From Rhododendron vialii (lineage: Eukaryota; Streptophyta; Magnoliopsida; Ericales; Ericaceae), in contig NC_080558.1 of assembly GCF_030253575.1 (NCBI RefSeq), forward strand, positions 19,808,611 through 19,872,610: 64,000 nt of DNA. The letters run 5' to 3'. Position 1 is the first letter of the stretch, and each line of letters begins with the position of its first letter. This document shows positions 32,352 through 43,400 of this stretch, in pieces. Under the pieces are notes generated by a model. That model was not told the DNA's origin and did no database searches. It was given only the letters and a program-made list of their open reading frames with translations. The translations under genes were made by a program, and so were the position numbers.

Positions 32352-33014
32352 ATGGATGTTAAGTATTCCTATTGTTGCCGGCAGGATGATAGCATTATCC
32401 CAGAGAAGAGGAAAGGGAAGTATGATGGCTTTTTTGTTTATGTGCGGATGTGTCATAAACTGAGGAAGATTGCTAATGGGGGCAGTGATGCGGATGACAA
32501 CGAAGTAAAGCTGGGCACAGTGTGTTCTATCTTTACTGTGAACCGCAGTGAGTTTCTAGCAGGAGAGAAACTCAGGTATCGTATGTATACCTGCTGTCTA
32601 CCTTTAGCGTATGTACCAGACGACAGTGTAAAGGACTCAATAGTAGACGAGGTGCACAGATTTGGCTGTTCAATGCTGGACTTAGGGTTGAAGCCATTGC
32701 CGCTTCTTGTGGATGTTGGGATTAGCATGTTGCAGTTACCTGGTGAGAGTGAAGATGAGGGGATTGCCAGGGCTATGATGAAAATGAATGTTTGGGACTG
32801 CGTGCCTGCCACTAAAGCATCTATTGGAGCATTAGAGGAAGTGGTTTTTGATGGTTTTTGGTCGGTGAAGGAATGTGGCAAGTGCTCAAAGACCCTTGCA
32901 GTAGGGAAGCTTGCTCGTATGCCGTGCTCTCATGTATTTCATCGGCAATGTATTTATGCGTGGCTGGCGGGTATCCACATGTGTCCAATTTGCCGCTTTA
33001 CTATGCCCTGCTGA
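32352..33014 (+). CDS. RING-H2 finger protein, probable E3 ubiquitin ligase
   Basis: A 220-residue frame begins MDVKYSYCCRQDD and ends ICRFTMPC. The C-terminal 45 residues form a RING-H2 finger: CGKC, then PCSHVFHRQC, then CPIC, in the C-x2-C, C-x-H-x2-H-x2-C, C-x2-C order. Such fingers bind an E2 enzyme and direct ubiquitin transfer to a target. The N-terminal 165 residues have no motif I know; there is no membrane segment. The exon is preceded by a good acceptor (TTTGGTATCAG, 32331-32341) only 10 bases before the ATG, so a 5' non-coding exon lies upstream, possibly in the duplicated units at 26.7-30.5 kb. The frame is intact and codon use looks normal. Substrate and process are unknown. Confidence 0.85.
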   Translation: MDVKYSYCCRQDDSIIPEKRKGKYDGFFVYVRMCHKLRKIANGGSDADDNEVKLGTVCSIFTVNRSEFLAGEKLRYRMYTCCLPLAYVPDDSVKDSIVDEVHRFGCSMLDLGLKPLPLLVDVGISMLQLPGESEDEGIARAMMKMNVWDCVPATKASIGALEEVVFDGFWSVKECGKCSKTLAVGKLARMPCSHVFHRQCIYAWLAGIHMCPICRFTMPC

Positions 33015-33465
33015 TCTAATTGATAAATGAGTTGATTGTTATCGTTAGTTGCTAGTAAGTATTGAACTTGGTGGACTTGGTGGGGACATGAGGCTTGAGG
33101 GTGGCTGAACAACAAGTTGCTATGTGATGTTTCTTTTGGTTTGGTTATGAATCTATTTCCTCCAAAAAAAATGAGTGTGATGATAATATTGGCTAGGAAT
33201 GCTTGAACACTGCGAAGGAGTGGTGAATATTACATAACTATCTTGGAAATGAAATTGATTTAAAATCACTATTTTCTGATCCGTCCTTTTATAGTTTAGT
33301 TGATCAATGTTGGAACAGCCCCTCTTATTCCATTTTTGGCAGATCTGGAGAAGTTCCCCACTGGAGTCAAAGTTTGGAATAAAGTCTTTTGAAACTTGTT
33401 CTATTGTAATAGAATATTTTAGCTAGACTAGTTGCCTTTCCAACGTGATGCTAGGCCAAGCCTTT

Positions 33466-33685
33466 TGGGTGCAATTTTGTTCACCCTCCTTAGAAGAGGG
33501 TGAATATTACCCTCTTTTCCATTGGTTAAAATGGTGTGGATTTTACTACAAATTGATGTCATAATTATCATGCAATACATTTTTTGGTAAGCATAACATT
33601 ACTTTTTGGTGGGATTCACACCATTTCAACCAATAGGAAGGAGGGTAATGTTCACTCTCTTAAGTGGATGGTGAACAAAACTCAA
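33466..33685. mobile_element. Hairpin MITE
   Basis: Left arm with TTTTGTTCACCCTCC, AATATTACCCTC and CCATTGGTTAAAATGGTGTGG; right arm with CACACCATTTCAACCAATAGG, GAGGGTAATGTTCAC and GGTGAACAAAACT. The arms are reverse complements. No coding. The target duplication was not resolved. It lies in the 3' flank of the RING gene. Confidence 0.7.
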
Positions 33686-33879
33686 CTCAAGACTTTTTTT
33701 TTATCTTATCTGGAAAAATCTGACTTTGGAGTATAATTACTTTTTTGTTGAAAGAAGATTTCCGGAGACTCAAGTCGTGTTTGAATTGCAGATCATAACA
33801 CTAATTTTCACTTGCCCACCTTTAATAGGAGTGTGAACACGATTCACACTACTTGAGACCGCGATAATATTTGCCGAGT

Positions 33880-34355
33880 CGGTGGCGGCAAGAAAGTTCA
33901 TCAGCTCCTTATGATAATTAGGGTGACCAAAAATTCAAAATGTCAGTGATGAATGGTTTCAAGAATTTCGTTCCCTAATATTGGATCGAGACCCCAACCC
34001 CGATTCACACCTCTAAGTACATGCATGAAAATAAACCAAGCACAAAAGAGAGATATCCAAGGAAAACCTCCTTGTACATATTTACACCTGTATACATCTA
34101 GAAAAACCTCTCCGAGAGAGCTGCAAACTGGCTTCCTCACTCCTCTCTCTCTCCCCCTCACTTCGGTGGCTCTCCAACGGAGTATCCGAGCATCTCCGAG
34201 GAGCACCGATTGTCCACTCACGTCTCTCCACACTAGCTCACTCTCTACTCTCTGACTCTCACTCATGTCTCTCCACACACAATGCACACTGCCTTAAGGC
34301 ATTCTAAAATAGGGAGAAGAAAAAACCTTGGGTCCCATTTAGGGTGGACTCCAAC
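33880..34355 (-). mobile_element. LTR-like fragment, minus orientation (possibly Copia)
   Basis: On the minus strand it begins TGTTGGAGTCCACCC at 34355 and reads through a CT/GA-rich leader. TGTTGGA-type starts are common in plant Copia LTRs. The other end and any second LTR are not clear, and no pol domain lies near. Weak call. Confidence 0.35.
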
Positions 34356-34679
34356 AATCACCCCCTCCTCCCCGAGTGGGTAATTGCTAAACCCGTAGTG
34401 CTGTTCAGTCCGGCTACAATCCTGCCACACTAGCATCTCTGCATCCCCAGCCAAGCTCCTCCAAACCGAGATACACAACTCACCAATCCGACTATCCGAG
34501 ATAGGCGCTGATATGCCGCACCCCCTCATCAGGTGCTTGCATCTAGTTGGAACGGCCCACTTGGGGTGAGTGTGAACTGGAGTGTGCCAGGTTTAGGGCC
34601 GACCCCCTTTTGTTGAGGCAACCTACGTGCCACTCCTACACGTAGTTGAGCCATCTGGCCTGGAGGCGTACCGGCCCAT

Positions 34680-35075
34680 GTAGGAGTTGTACAAAGAGAC
34701 ATTGGTTTTGCGGGACCGAGCGCAACACTTGTTTGAGAGATGTGCTGAGGTATGCTTTAGTATTTGCATTTCAACACATAGCTTGTATTTCCATTCCTTG
34801 CCTTTGATTACCATGTTGATTGATGAATTTACTTCATTTATTGAAACAGGAGGTGGTGGTGACGTGCTACGGGGGTGAGGCCAAGGTGCCAGAGTTTTGG
34901 AAGAAGCTCCCCGAGCCAGTGAGAGGGATTGTGAGGCAGGCCGGCTTTAGTCAAGAGGTGGTGGGACACGATGAACTCGTTCCACTTCCCTCTTGGTGAG
35001 ATGATGGTGACACAGCTGAACTTTGCGGCGATTACGAGCTTGAGGGTTGGAGTGACCCGATTTGAGACTCCTCGA
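34680..35075 (+). pseudogene. Fragment of a plant mobile domain (PMD) protein
   Basis: Two exon-like pieces, joined across a likely intron (GTATGC at about 34751 to ...GAAACAG at about 34850), give segments such as VPEFWKKLPEPVRGIVRQAG and, in another frame, NSFHFPLGEMMVTQLNFAA followed by ITSLRVG. The F-x-P-x-G-E-M-x-V-T pattern is typical of the plant mobile domain found in MAIN-like proteins and in some plant transposons. A frame change near 34960 and the lack of the rest show it is a broken remnant. Overlapping minus-strand sequence beyond 35072 belongs to another fragment. Confidence 0.55.
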
Positions 35076-35641
35076 ATGACCTTAGTTCTCCAATGATGAT
35101 ACGGAACAGAACCATGAGCTTGCATGAAGGCTTGATCAACGACTTTTAGCATCCCAGAACCTAAACCACAATTCAAGAACTGCCCAGCACAAGACATGAA
35201 CTGCCTAGCATAAGATAGTCCAACCCACTCCCCAACGCTGAGAATCTTTTTTTTGTTTCTAACAGTTCTGACTACTGTAGGAATCTCATCATGACCCCTA
35301 TACAGCATCTAGCTAACTCTAAGTTTGCATAGACGCTCCTCCGCTTCCCTATAAATAGAGGTGTCTAGAGCCATATTTAGACCACTACATATTGCAAACA
35401 ACTCCCCCATTCTTGAAACTCTCTCAAGTTTGGAACTCATTTCTCTCTCTAGAATATACATATATTTTGGGTTTTCTTCATATATACTTGAAGAAAAATC
35501 TGAGATATCTTGTGTTTTGAAGAGAAAAATCACATTTCCATTCCAAAAACGCCCACTTCCTCTATACTTCACAGTAAAAATCCCCTTCATCATTTCCCAA
35601 TTCAAGACACCCATGCAAACCTCAAAGTTTTGATCAAGCAC
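35072..35641 (-). pseudogene. Unrecognised gene fragment, one in-frame stop
   Basis: One minus-strand frame is open from 35641 to about 35072, apart from a TAG at 35309-35311. It includes EEENPKYMYILER-like and VGEWVGLSYARQFMSCAG segments and ends near HHWRTKVIRG, where sequence of the PMD fragment begins. The length and non-repetitive composition suggest a real exon once. I do not recognise the family. A plus-strand TATAAATA at 35351 overlaps it. Confidence 0.4.
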
Positions 35642-35733
35642 TCAAAAAGGTAGAAAACTACCAACATTTCTGGTTTCTGTTTATCTGAGGAAACTAGAAA
35701 CCCAAAGCAGAGATACAAGCAGGCTAACGCGAT

Positions 35734-37057
35734 TGTGGACACCTTCTCGAAGGGGCAATGCCACACAGATATCCTCAATACTTATTTCCTCTTTATTAAT
35801 CAAAATCGTGGATATTTCCACGATAGGAATATCTCCACACGATAATGATCACTGCTAAATAGAGTCGCCACTTAGTTTATTAAAACTAAGAAAATAAATA
35901 GAGATTTCGGGTACAGAAGCCAAAAGTATGATAAGGGGAAGGTGTTAGGCACCCATTTTTGCCCGATCGCAAGACTAGCCCATAATCATTCAATATAAAC
36001 TTAATATTTGCTTTACTTAATTCTACACAAATAAGCTGGTTATTAAGTCTTTAAATAGTTAATAAGGTGAGCCAGGACAGTAAGTAAATCACATGCATTC
36101 AACTAGATAAAAATAGAAAGCTGTTCCAACAGATGGATTCCACGGCCGGTGAATGGTTTTCACGGCCGTGGGATCCCACTAGATTGATATATTGCTCATG
36201 GGAATGATGTCCCAGCCGATGTTCTTCCTCACATCAGAATATGGATAATTAACGGAAAATCAGAAGCACTACGACCACAATACAAAACAAAGAAATAGAT
36301 TAAACCATAGGTCATTGGGCCTCACCACCTTGATCCCTCAGTTCACAATTGCTTCGGAATTAGGGTGATTGATTGATTTTCTTCTCGAAATCCTAGGATT
36401 AGGGTTTGTACTCCGGGGTTTGATTGCTCAGATTGCGGCTGCTCACGAGGGTTGACGGCTTTCGTAGAGAGAGTATGAGAGATGCTTTTTGCAGAGTTTC
36501 ATGGCTAGAAATGAATGAATTGAATGTGTATTTTGGAACCCTAAGGCCTCTTTATATAGACAATGGGTGACTCACTCCAACCAATTAAATGGCGTGAATC
36601 AATAAGGTAAGTTAGGGCCAGTAGAACTCTGTTTGGAATCACTTTCGTAGCCCCGAAGTAACGCTTCGTGGCTGCTAGGGTTTAAGCGTCGATCAAACGA
36701 GACAAAACATTCCAGAATTCTGGTCTAAGATGATCTAGTGGCCTCTAGATCCTTCTAGCAGCCAAGGAAACTATCTCACGGAGAAATTTCAACCACCATA
36801 TTCCACGAGTGACAGAAAAGATTTAAAGGGCACGAGATCGATCTAGCGGCCAACAGGATGTATTTGATTGGATAACTATATTTCTATCTTGAATGGCTTT
36901 TCGGCTCTGGATTGGGCCCTCTAAATGGCTAGAAGTACTCACAAAAGTTCTTAGGTTTACAAGAAGTCAATCAACAATCACTTTATCCTATTCATCATTG
37001 GGATGGTCCCAAAGGTGGGACTTGAAATACTTGTTCGGCCAAATTGGGGTGTCTATA
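35734..37057 (-). mobile_element. Ty3-type LTR, minus orientation, related to 23496-25485
   Basis: On the minus strand it starts TATAGACACCCCAATTTGGCC (37057) and ends GGTGTCCACA (35734). It shares the AGAGTCGCCACT block (near 35864) and the terminal ...GACACCCCAAT start with the LTR at 23496-25485. A TATA-like box (CTATATAAAG) is at about 36551-36561 in that orientation. A pair of words, CCACGGCCGGTG at 36140 and TCACGGCCGTGG at 36160, lies about 890 bp after the LTR start. No coding. Confidence 0.6.
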
Positions 37058-37432
37058 GATTTCCCTCTTTGATTGAACTTGGACGGGCCGCTAGGCATGT
37101 TAAGTAAAAATCAAAGCCATAAAACAACTCAATTTGATCAAACAACTATCTTCAGGGTTTTTTGAAAAAGGTTTTTAGTTATGGCCGGGCTAGGTGTCTG
37201 CTGACGTATTCTACAAGGAAAATTTAGACCAATCGTAGTTTGGGGCAGAACAAAAAGTGCAGAGGTTTCGGAAAAGAAAATGTACCTTTGGGCTTAAAAA
37301 ACTATAGTGCAACGTACCTAAGCCATGCTAGGATTTTTATGGAGGGTAGTTGATGGAGCGTGGAGCTGGTAGGGGAATAGTTGGGGGTGAACATCCTCAG
37401 TAGTTTGGGGTAGATCAATACACAGCGGGTTA
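37058..37432. other. Non-coding element sequence between two LTRs
   Basis: No reading frame is recognisable. The order LTR, this sequence, LTR start could be internal sequence of an element or an old flank. The segment TTTCCCTCTTTGATTG directly next to the LTR does not look like a primer binding site. Confidence 0.4.
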
Positions 37433-37603
37433 TGTAGATACCCTATTTTGGACTTTCCAGATTAGCTTACTTACGGTATTTAATTCCTCGATGATGAATA
37501 AGATCAAGAACACACCGAGAATGTTAATGTGTTTGAGCTTTGAGCGGATAAACCCCTTTCAAACCCTTTAAATTAGAACCAAAAAGCCTCAGCCAAACCC
37601 TAC

Positions 37604-39199
37604 CTGCATACGCTGGTCCCACATCGGCGTACGCTGGTCCACTGCCACGTGTCAGTCATCGGTCAGCTTTGACCATTGACTAGGCTTGGACTGGCACGCG
37701 TAGGTCCAGTACTAGCGTACGCTGGTCAAAGGTAGTCCTATCACCTTTATACAACAACATTTATGGGACTTTTGTGGCACCCCAGTACCCTGATCATTCG
37801 TCTGAGAAGTGATCACGGATAGGGGGATGTTCCCCCCTCTCTCATACAACCCCCATCACCTTGTCATATGCATTTAATGAAGGAAGACTTCATTGCCAAG
37901 TTAACCAGCCACCTTTGGCTGGTTACACTCAACTCCCCTCCTATATATACCCCCATTTGTATCTCATACAAGGGGTTACATAGTTATAGGCTTGGTTGCT
38001 AGGTTGGTTCACCAAAAGCTATCAAGTTATAGCCCCATCTTCTTCCTTGTTCAAATCCTTTTCCTACCAAGGTTTAACAAGCATTTCATATACCACATCA
38101 TACATCCATCCATAAACACCATTCACCACTCAACCTCAAGTTCAAGCTCTTTCATCTTTCAAACTCAAAACCAAAGGTATAACACCTTTGAAAACTCTCT
38201 GTTCTAATCCCTAAAGGGGGCTGGCAGGGTCAAGGTTGGTAATCAATACTAGTCCTGACCCTAAATCTAGCAAAGTTTCAAAGTTGTTTGTGGCTAGAAC
38301 TGGCGCACGCCAGTCCAAGTACGCGTACGCCAGTCATGGCTATACGTGAAGTACTGGCCTGGGGATCAGTGTCCAGTTGTTTTCTATCTTACATTTCATA
38401 TATCTCACTGTGAGCATGCTAAGAACCAGTCTACTACTTTCCTTCACTAGAACTGCTAGTTTTGCTATTCAATATTCATACTTGCTACTTTGGTATGCCT
38501 CTGGGGTCTTTCTGAAAATGTCTCAGAACCCAAAAAGTGCAAAGCCAAGCACTGGACAAGATTTTACAACTGGCGTACGTTAGTTCTCTACTCGTGTACG
38601 CCAATCCAGCGCAGTCTAGTGGCTGGCCATTGCAAGGCAATTGGGCCTTGGCCTCTGCTTTTGTCCCCATACTGTTTGTGGGGTGTTTTATTCTTTTGCG
38701 GCTTTAAAGCCCATTTAAATTGTCTATAGCTGTATATACATATTATGCGAAAAAGATATTTGCACCGATGGTTTCCGTAGGGAAACCGTACCGACGGCCA
38801 CGCGTGGCCATCACCCGGCCACCGGACGGCCGATCCGAGCCGTCCAAAAATTTTATAAAAAAAAACTGAGGGGGCCAACGCGGGAATCAATGGCATCAGA
38901 TCAAGCACCCTACACACATCGAATGCCATTGATTCCCGCGTTAGCCCCCTCGGTTTTTTTTTTTTAATTTTTGGATGGCTCGGATCGGCCGTCCGGTGGC
39001 TGGCGACGGCCACGTGTGGCCGTCGATACGGTTTCCCTATGAAAACCGTCGGTGCAAATAGTAGTACTCCATATTATGTATAGACTGCTTGGTTTGTCCT
39101 TGGTGTACACTGATCATTTCTAGATCCCAGAGGGTTGAAAACAAGAACTGTGGGCTTAAGCTGACTGGCGCACGCAAGTTTAGTAGTGGCGTACATAGA
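37604..39199. promoter_or_regulatory. Five pairs of CTGGCGTACGCCAG palindromes, 20-21 bp spacing
   Basis: Copies, some degenerate, start at about 37604 and 37625; 37691 and 37712; 38300 and 38320; 38570 and 38591; 39165 and 39186. Two pairs are upstream and three downstream of the TATA box. The distances from the LTR start (about 170, 260, 865, 1140 and, without the MITE, 1400) closely match those of the CCATCGCGCGATGG clusters in the homologous LTR. Confidence 0.65.
38748..39069. mobile_element. Hairpin MITE with 9-bp target duplication
   Basis: CATATTATG flanks both ends (38739-38747 and 39070-39078). The arms are long inverted repeats, with ATTTGCACCGATGG left and CCGTCGGTGCAAAT right, and GGCCGTCCGGTGG-type inner words. 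The 9-bp duplication suggests Mutator-type mobilisation. No coding. Confidence 0.85.
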
Positions 39200-39473
39200 T
39201 GATATTAGCATATAGTGACTTGGTCAGTGCATACTGGTTTCTTCATGTGCACGTCACCCCGGAGCAGCGTCACCCAGTCTATTTAAAACTCCCACAGGAG
39301 TTTGTTTTCATCCTATACTAACTGTTGCAATAAGCAAGCATGCCATTTTTTCACATCCTGCCAACATGTTACAGTTTTAAATCCCCTTAAATTGTTCTCC
39401 TGCCCTAATTGACTAAAAAAATGATTAATGAGAGAGAATCGCAAACGTTTTATAAATGCCCGAGTAGAGACTG

Positions 39474-39785
39474 ATCTCCGGCCACCGGACGGCCAATCCG
39501 AGCTGTCCAAAAATTCTAAAAAAAAAAAAACCAAGGGGGCCTTCGCGGGAATCAACAACATCCGAGGTGTATAGGATGCTTGATCCGAGCACCCTTTTTT
39601 CGTGTATATGATTTCACACGAAGAAGGGGTGCTCGGATCAAGCACCCAACACACCTCGGATGCCGTTGATTCCCGTGAGGGCCCCTTCGGTTTTTTTTTC
39701 CGAATTTTTGGATGGCTCGGATCGGCCGTCCGGTGGCCGGAGACGGCCTGGCATAGCCGTTGGTATGATTTCCCTCCTCGGCGCT
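39474..39785. mobile_element. Second hairpin MITE of the same family, left end truncated
   Basis: It shares GGCCACCGGACGGCC, CGCGGGAATCAA and TTTTTGGATGGCTCGGATCGG with the MITE at 38748-39069 and forms an inverted repeat around about 39610. The left outer terminus is missing where the LTR at 37433-39481 stops. Confidence 0.75.
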
Positions 39786-39809
39786 CATTACTCATAGCAC
39801 AACTCCTAT

Positions 39810-40062
39810 GGCAATTTCAAGCTCAAAAATCATATGGTTACGCAAATAATTTTCTTATCAATATGGATCTTGTTTGACAGATCTCATTGAGATCTTTAAT
39901 ACGGTGCAAAAAAAATAATTTTTTTTTCATTTACATTATTTTTGAGTTTGAAAATGTGAAATAAACTTTTTATTTGGGTTTTGTAGAATGATCCTTCTTA
40001 TTTTTCTTTGAGAAGTTCCAAAATAAGTACTTATTTTTTAAGAAGGTTTCCGGAACGGGGCC
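39810..40062. mobile_element. Truncated PIF-like MITE
   Basis: It has the same internal blocks as the MITE at 29022-29261 (GGCAATTTCAAGCT, GATCTTTAATACRGTGCAAA, AAATAAGTACTTATTTTTTAA) and a good right terminus, GGAACGGGGCC, followed by TAA. The left terminus is lost. Confidence 0.8.
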
Positions 40063-40488
40063 TAAGTCCTCTAAATAGGATGCCTGTTTAATTTGTGCTT
40101 CAATCAACCATTTATTCCCTAAGAGCAAATGGACGACCAGAATAAAACCATTTATTGCTTTTTATGTAAACTAGGTACTTTGCAATGTGCAAGGCACGTG
40201 TGCCATGCCCGTTGAATTGATCGGTTTTAAATTTTCTTGGCATGTAGCTGTACATAAGTAGGTTATATTTATGCTTGCAAAAGGCTTATCCACATTGGGT
40301 TACATAAGTTTTTTACATTAACATAAGTTGATGCTTGACTATTTGCAAAGGGGCTAGCAGTGAAGTAGACTACAAAAGGGCTAGCACTAAAGCAGTTTGT
40401 GTGTCTCTTGGACACGGGAAAAGTCTATGGCTTGCAAGCTGTGCATGGCAAAAGCTGGGGTAGGTGTGCAGAAGTTGGAAGTGGCTGC

Positions 40489-43400
40489 CTATTTGTTGTT
40501 GTTGTGGCTGTCAGATGTTTGTTCAGCTATTGCAGTGGAGTCTTCCGTTGGCTTGTTCACTGCTGGAGTATCCAGTGCTGGGAAGGAGGAGGAGCTTGCA
40601 TTGTGCTCTGTGGTTTTGCTTTTCTTATTTGCAGCATCTAAAGGTAGTGCAAGGAGTGCCTCCGAACGGTTTTGTGATTCTGTCATGTCTTTGGTGGAGA
40701 TGGAATGAACTTTGAATTTTATTTGATTGACTCCGGCATAATTATACATGTGGGCCTTCAATGTGAAGGTGCATTCCTTTGGTTCGCGCAGTTTGTGAAG
40801 CACCGGGAGGAGCACTTGTCCCTGCGTTGAGCAGTTTTCAGATTCTTTTGTTATTTAACAGGATGTATGTATTTGATCTATAATGTACGATATTGTATGC
40901 GTTAGATTTAAAAGAAGAAGTATGCTTGTCTTACGTCAATTAAATCTGCTGGTGTAAGGTTGTAGAACTTTAAGGCAACATCGGAAAACACTATTGCTTC
41001 AATATTTCCAGTGGAGTCTGTGATCTACACATTGAATTTGATCCTGCAAGTTAAGAAGGTTTTTTTCAGTTTTGTTAGCTCTTTCGTTAGGTAATGTAGT
41101 TTTTGCCTTGGCTGGAAGATTTGATATAGCTAGGATGGAGTTTTTACTCTGCGAGAGCTGGGACTTTTTGGAGACAATAGTTGCACCAGAAGTTGTCGTC
41201 TCCATATGCATTTGTTGCTTTATTGCAGACTGAGCAAGCTAGGTAGTAGAATTTCTGTCCGAAATCAATAACTGTTGCGATGCCTTTGACAGTTAAGAAC
41301 TGTACCTGCAATGCATAGTTTTGCATTTAGTGTTATGGTAAGGATATTATTTGGTTAGAGGATGAGATTTGGCATAGGTGGTACCTTGTGTACAAACACA
41401 GGAAGGTTGGCAATCTTTGTGATTTTATCCTCTGATTCTTCAGTTGGTTCTGGCAGAAGAAGTTGTGATGGTGTTGTTGGCAATTCTCTGATCTTGTTGG
41501 CATTCACCACACACCTATAGTAATAGCATTTCATGTGCAGATTGCAGAGCTTTATGTATTTAAGCTAAGATAGAAATGGCAAAGTTTGTATTTCATTGGT
41601 TAGATAATAAATTTATTACCATGATTGTAGCGCAGTTGCTTCCGGTATTGGTGGGCTGAAGATGAAACTTGATGTGTTTCGTGTGGCGAGTGTTAGACCT
41701 GTATATATGGATATAACTATATGTTAATTCCTGTGTGTGGATGTGCTATTCATTGTTGTGAGTAAAGATTACACTACCGTAGTATGTGGAAGTTTTCAAG
41801 CGCAGTCCAATTGCAACTGGGAAAGATCCTGGTAAAGTTGCCATTGTACGTGCTTCATATTCACTAAATTGATCCCACAGTGATATGATTGTTGGCTGCA
41901 TGCTGATGGTATTTTGTGATGTTTTGGTTAGCAGTGTTGGTAGTATGAATAGTAATTTTGATTAGGGGTTTTATGTATGGCTTCCCTTTGGTCAACCACT
42001 CGGACATCCACGACATATGAATCATTGATAAGTTTCAGTGGTCCAACTTCCAAAATAGCAAACAACACATCTAGAAAGGAATTTTAATATTAGTTAGCTT
42101 GAATATTTTGTTTAAAGGAGTTTTAGTGGTATAGTGGCGTACCTAGTTTTGGATCAGAGTCTCGAACTTGAGATATAGCAGCGATTGGAGTGAAGTTGTA
42201 TCTCATTGTCCTGAGTGTCAGGCCGTCAATTTGTACTTCTTCAACTAGTGTACGTGCATTGATGGCCAATTGGTACTTGTTTTCTAGGAAACGGTATTTT
42301 TCTGGAGTCTGGCCGACAGCAGCATTTGTTATGGAATATGTATGGTACATCTTCAGTGTATTCTGCAGAATTCTGATGTTGTATCCAAAGATTGTTGCTT
42401 GCATTTTGTTGCCCTGCTCAAAAGTCCTGCATTAGTTTATGTTCTATACTTTTGCTTGCATGCCTTTACTGTAAAAAGTCCTGCATTTACCTTGCTGCAT
42501 TTTTGCTGAAACTGATATTACAATTAAGTCCAGGAAACAGAAGCAAATCAGCTAGAGGTAGTCCAAAAAGAGGAAAATTAAGGGGAAAACACACTGATCA
42601 ACAAATGCATCAAGTCACATAAGCAACGCCCATAAAGTGAAGATCAGGAAGCTATGATAGTAAAGCCAAAGATTTGAAGCTGTGACAGATAGGAGATCAT
42701 TTTTTTCTTTTGAATGGCAGTAGCAGTTCGTTTTAGGCTATAAATAAAAGAACTTCTGACATTAGTAAAATCATTATAGTAGTAGCGGATTAAAGAGTAC
42801 ACAACTGATATGAGGGCACGATACAGACATGAGGACACGACACGGCCGTAGGTGTAGGACTTAAAGTAATTCAGACAACTGATATAAGGGGAACATGCAG
42901 CCAAGTACTCCTGCTTCAATTGGTTAAAGATAACCGTTCAAACTTTAAAGTATCACAAAAATTCAGTATGGGTTGAATATGGGTCCATTATGGGTTGAAT
43001 ATTAGTCGTCAACCAGCTCTTCACCTATGAGTTTCCCATACTTAAAAATACAAGCACAAAGTCTATCTTGATTAGTTTTTCATAGTTTTTCACCAATAAG
43101 TTTTCCATACCTAAAACATAAGCACAAAGTGCATCTCGACCAATTCTTCACCTATAAGTTTTCCATACTTAAAACACAAGCAAAGAGTGAATCTTGGCAC
43201 TGAGTTTTTTTACTTGTTCAACATCCCACTTAACTTGAACTAATTATTTAACATTGTATGAAGTAGTTTCATACGAGCACGTACAGATATATGAAAGGGA
43301 ATCGTTAAGTGTTAATGAGATGAGGGCATTATAGGCAACAGATACATGTGAAGTTTAAGTTGTAAAGCAGATCTCACTATTTCTTCTCACACATCAAGAT

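Larger units (their letters stand above)
37433..39481 (+). mobile_element. Ty3-type LTR, plus orientation, homologous to 23496-25485
   Basis: It starts TGTAGATACCCTATTTTGG. A TATA box (CCTATATATACCCCC) is at about 37941-37955. The AAAGGTATAA and GGGGGCTGGCAGGGTCAAGG segment (38175-38235), TTTTAAATCCCC (39374) and AGAGACTGATCTCCGG (39466-39481) match the minus-strand LTR at 23496-25485 in the same order. It is interrupted by a MITE at 38748-39069 and cut at 39481 by a second MITE. Confidence 0.7.

Noticed and set aside
32453..32881. Minus-strand ORF of 142 codons
   Set aside because: Shadow of the RING-H2 coding exon on the opposite strand.
34838..35071. Extending the minus-strand open frame left of 35072
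   Set aside because: That part overlaps the plus-strand plant mobile domain fragment, which explains it better.
40397..40708. Plus-strand ORF of 103 codons with a hydrophobic stretch
   Set aside because: It is the antisense shadow of the last RPA exon, which has a coherent domain context.
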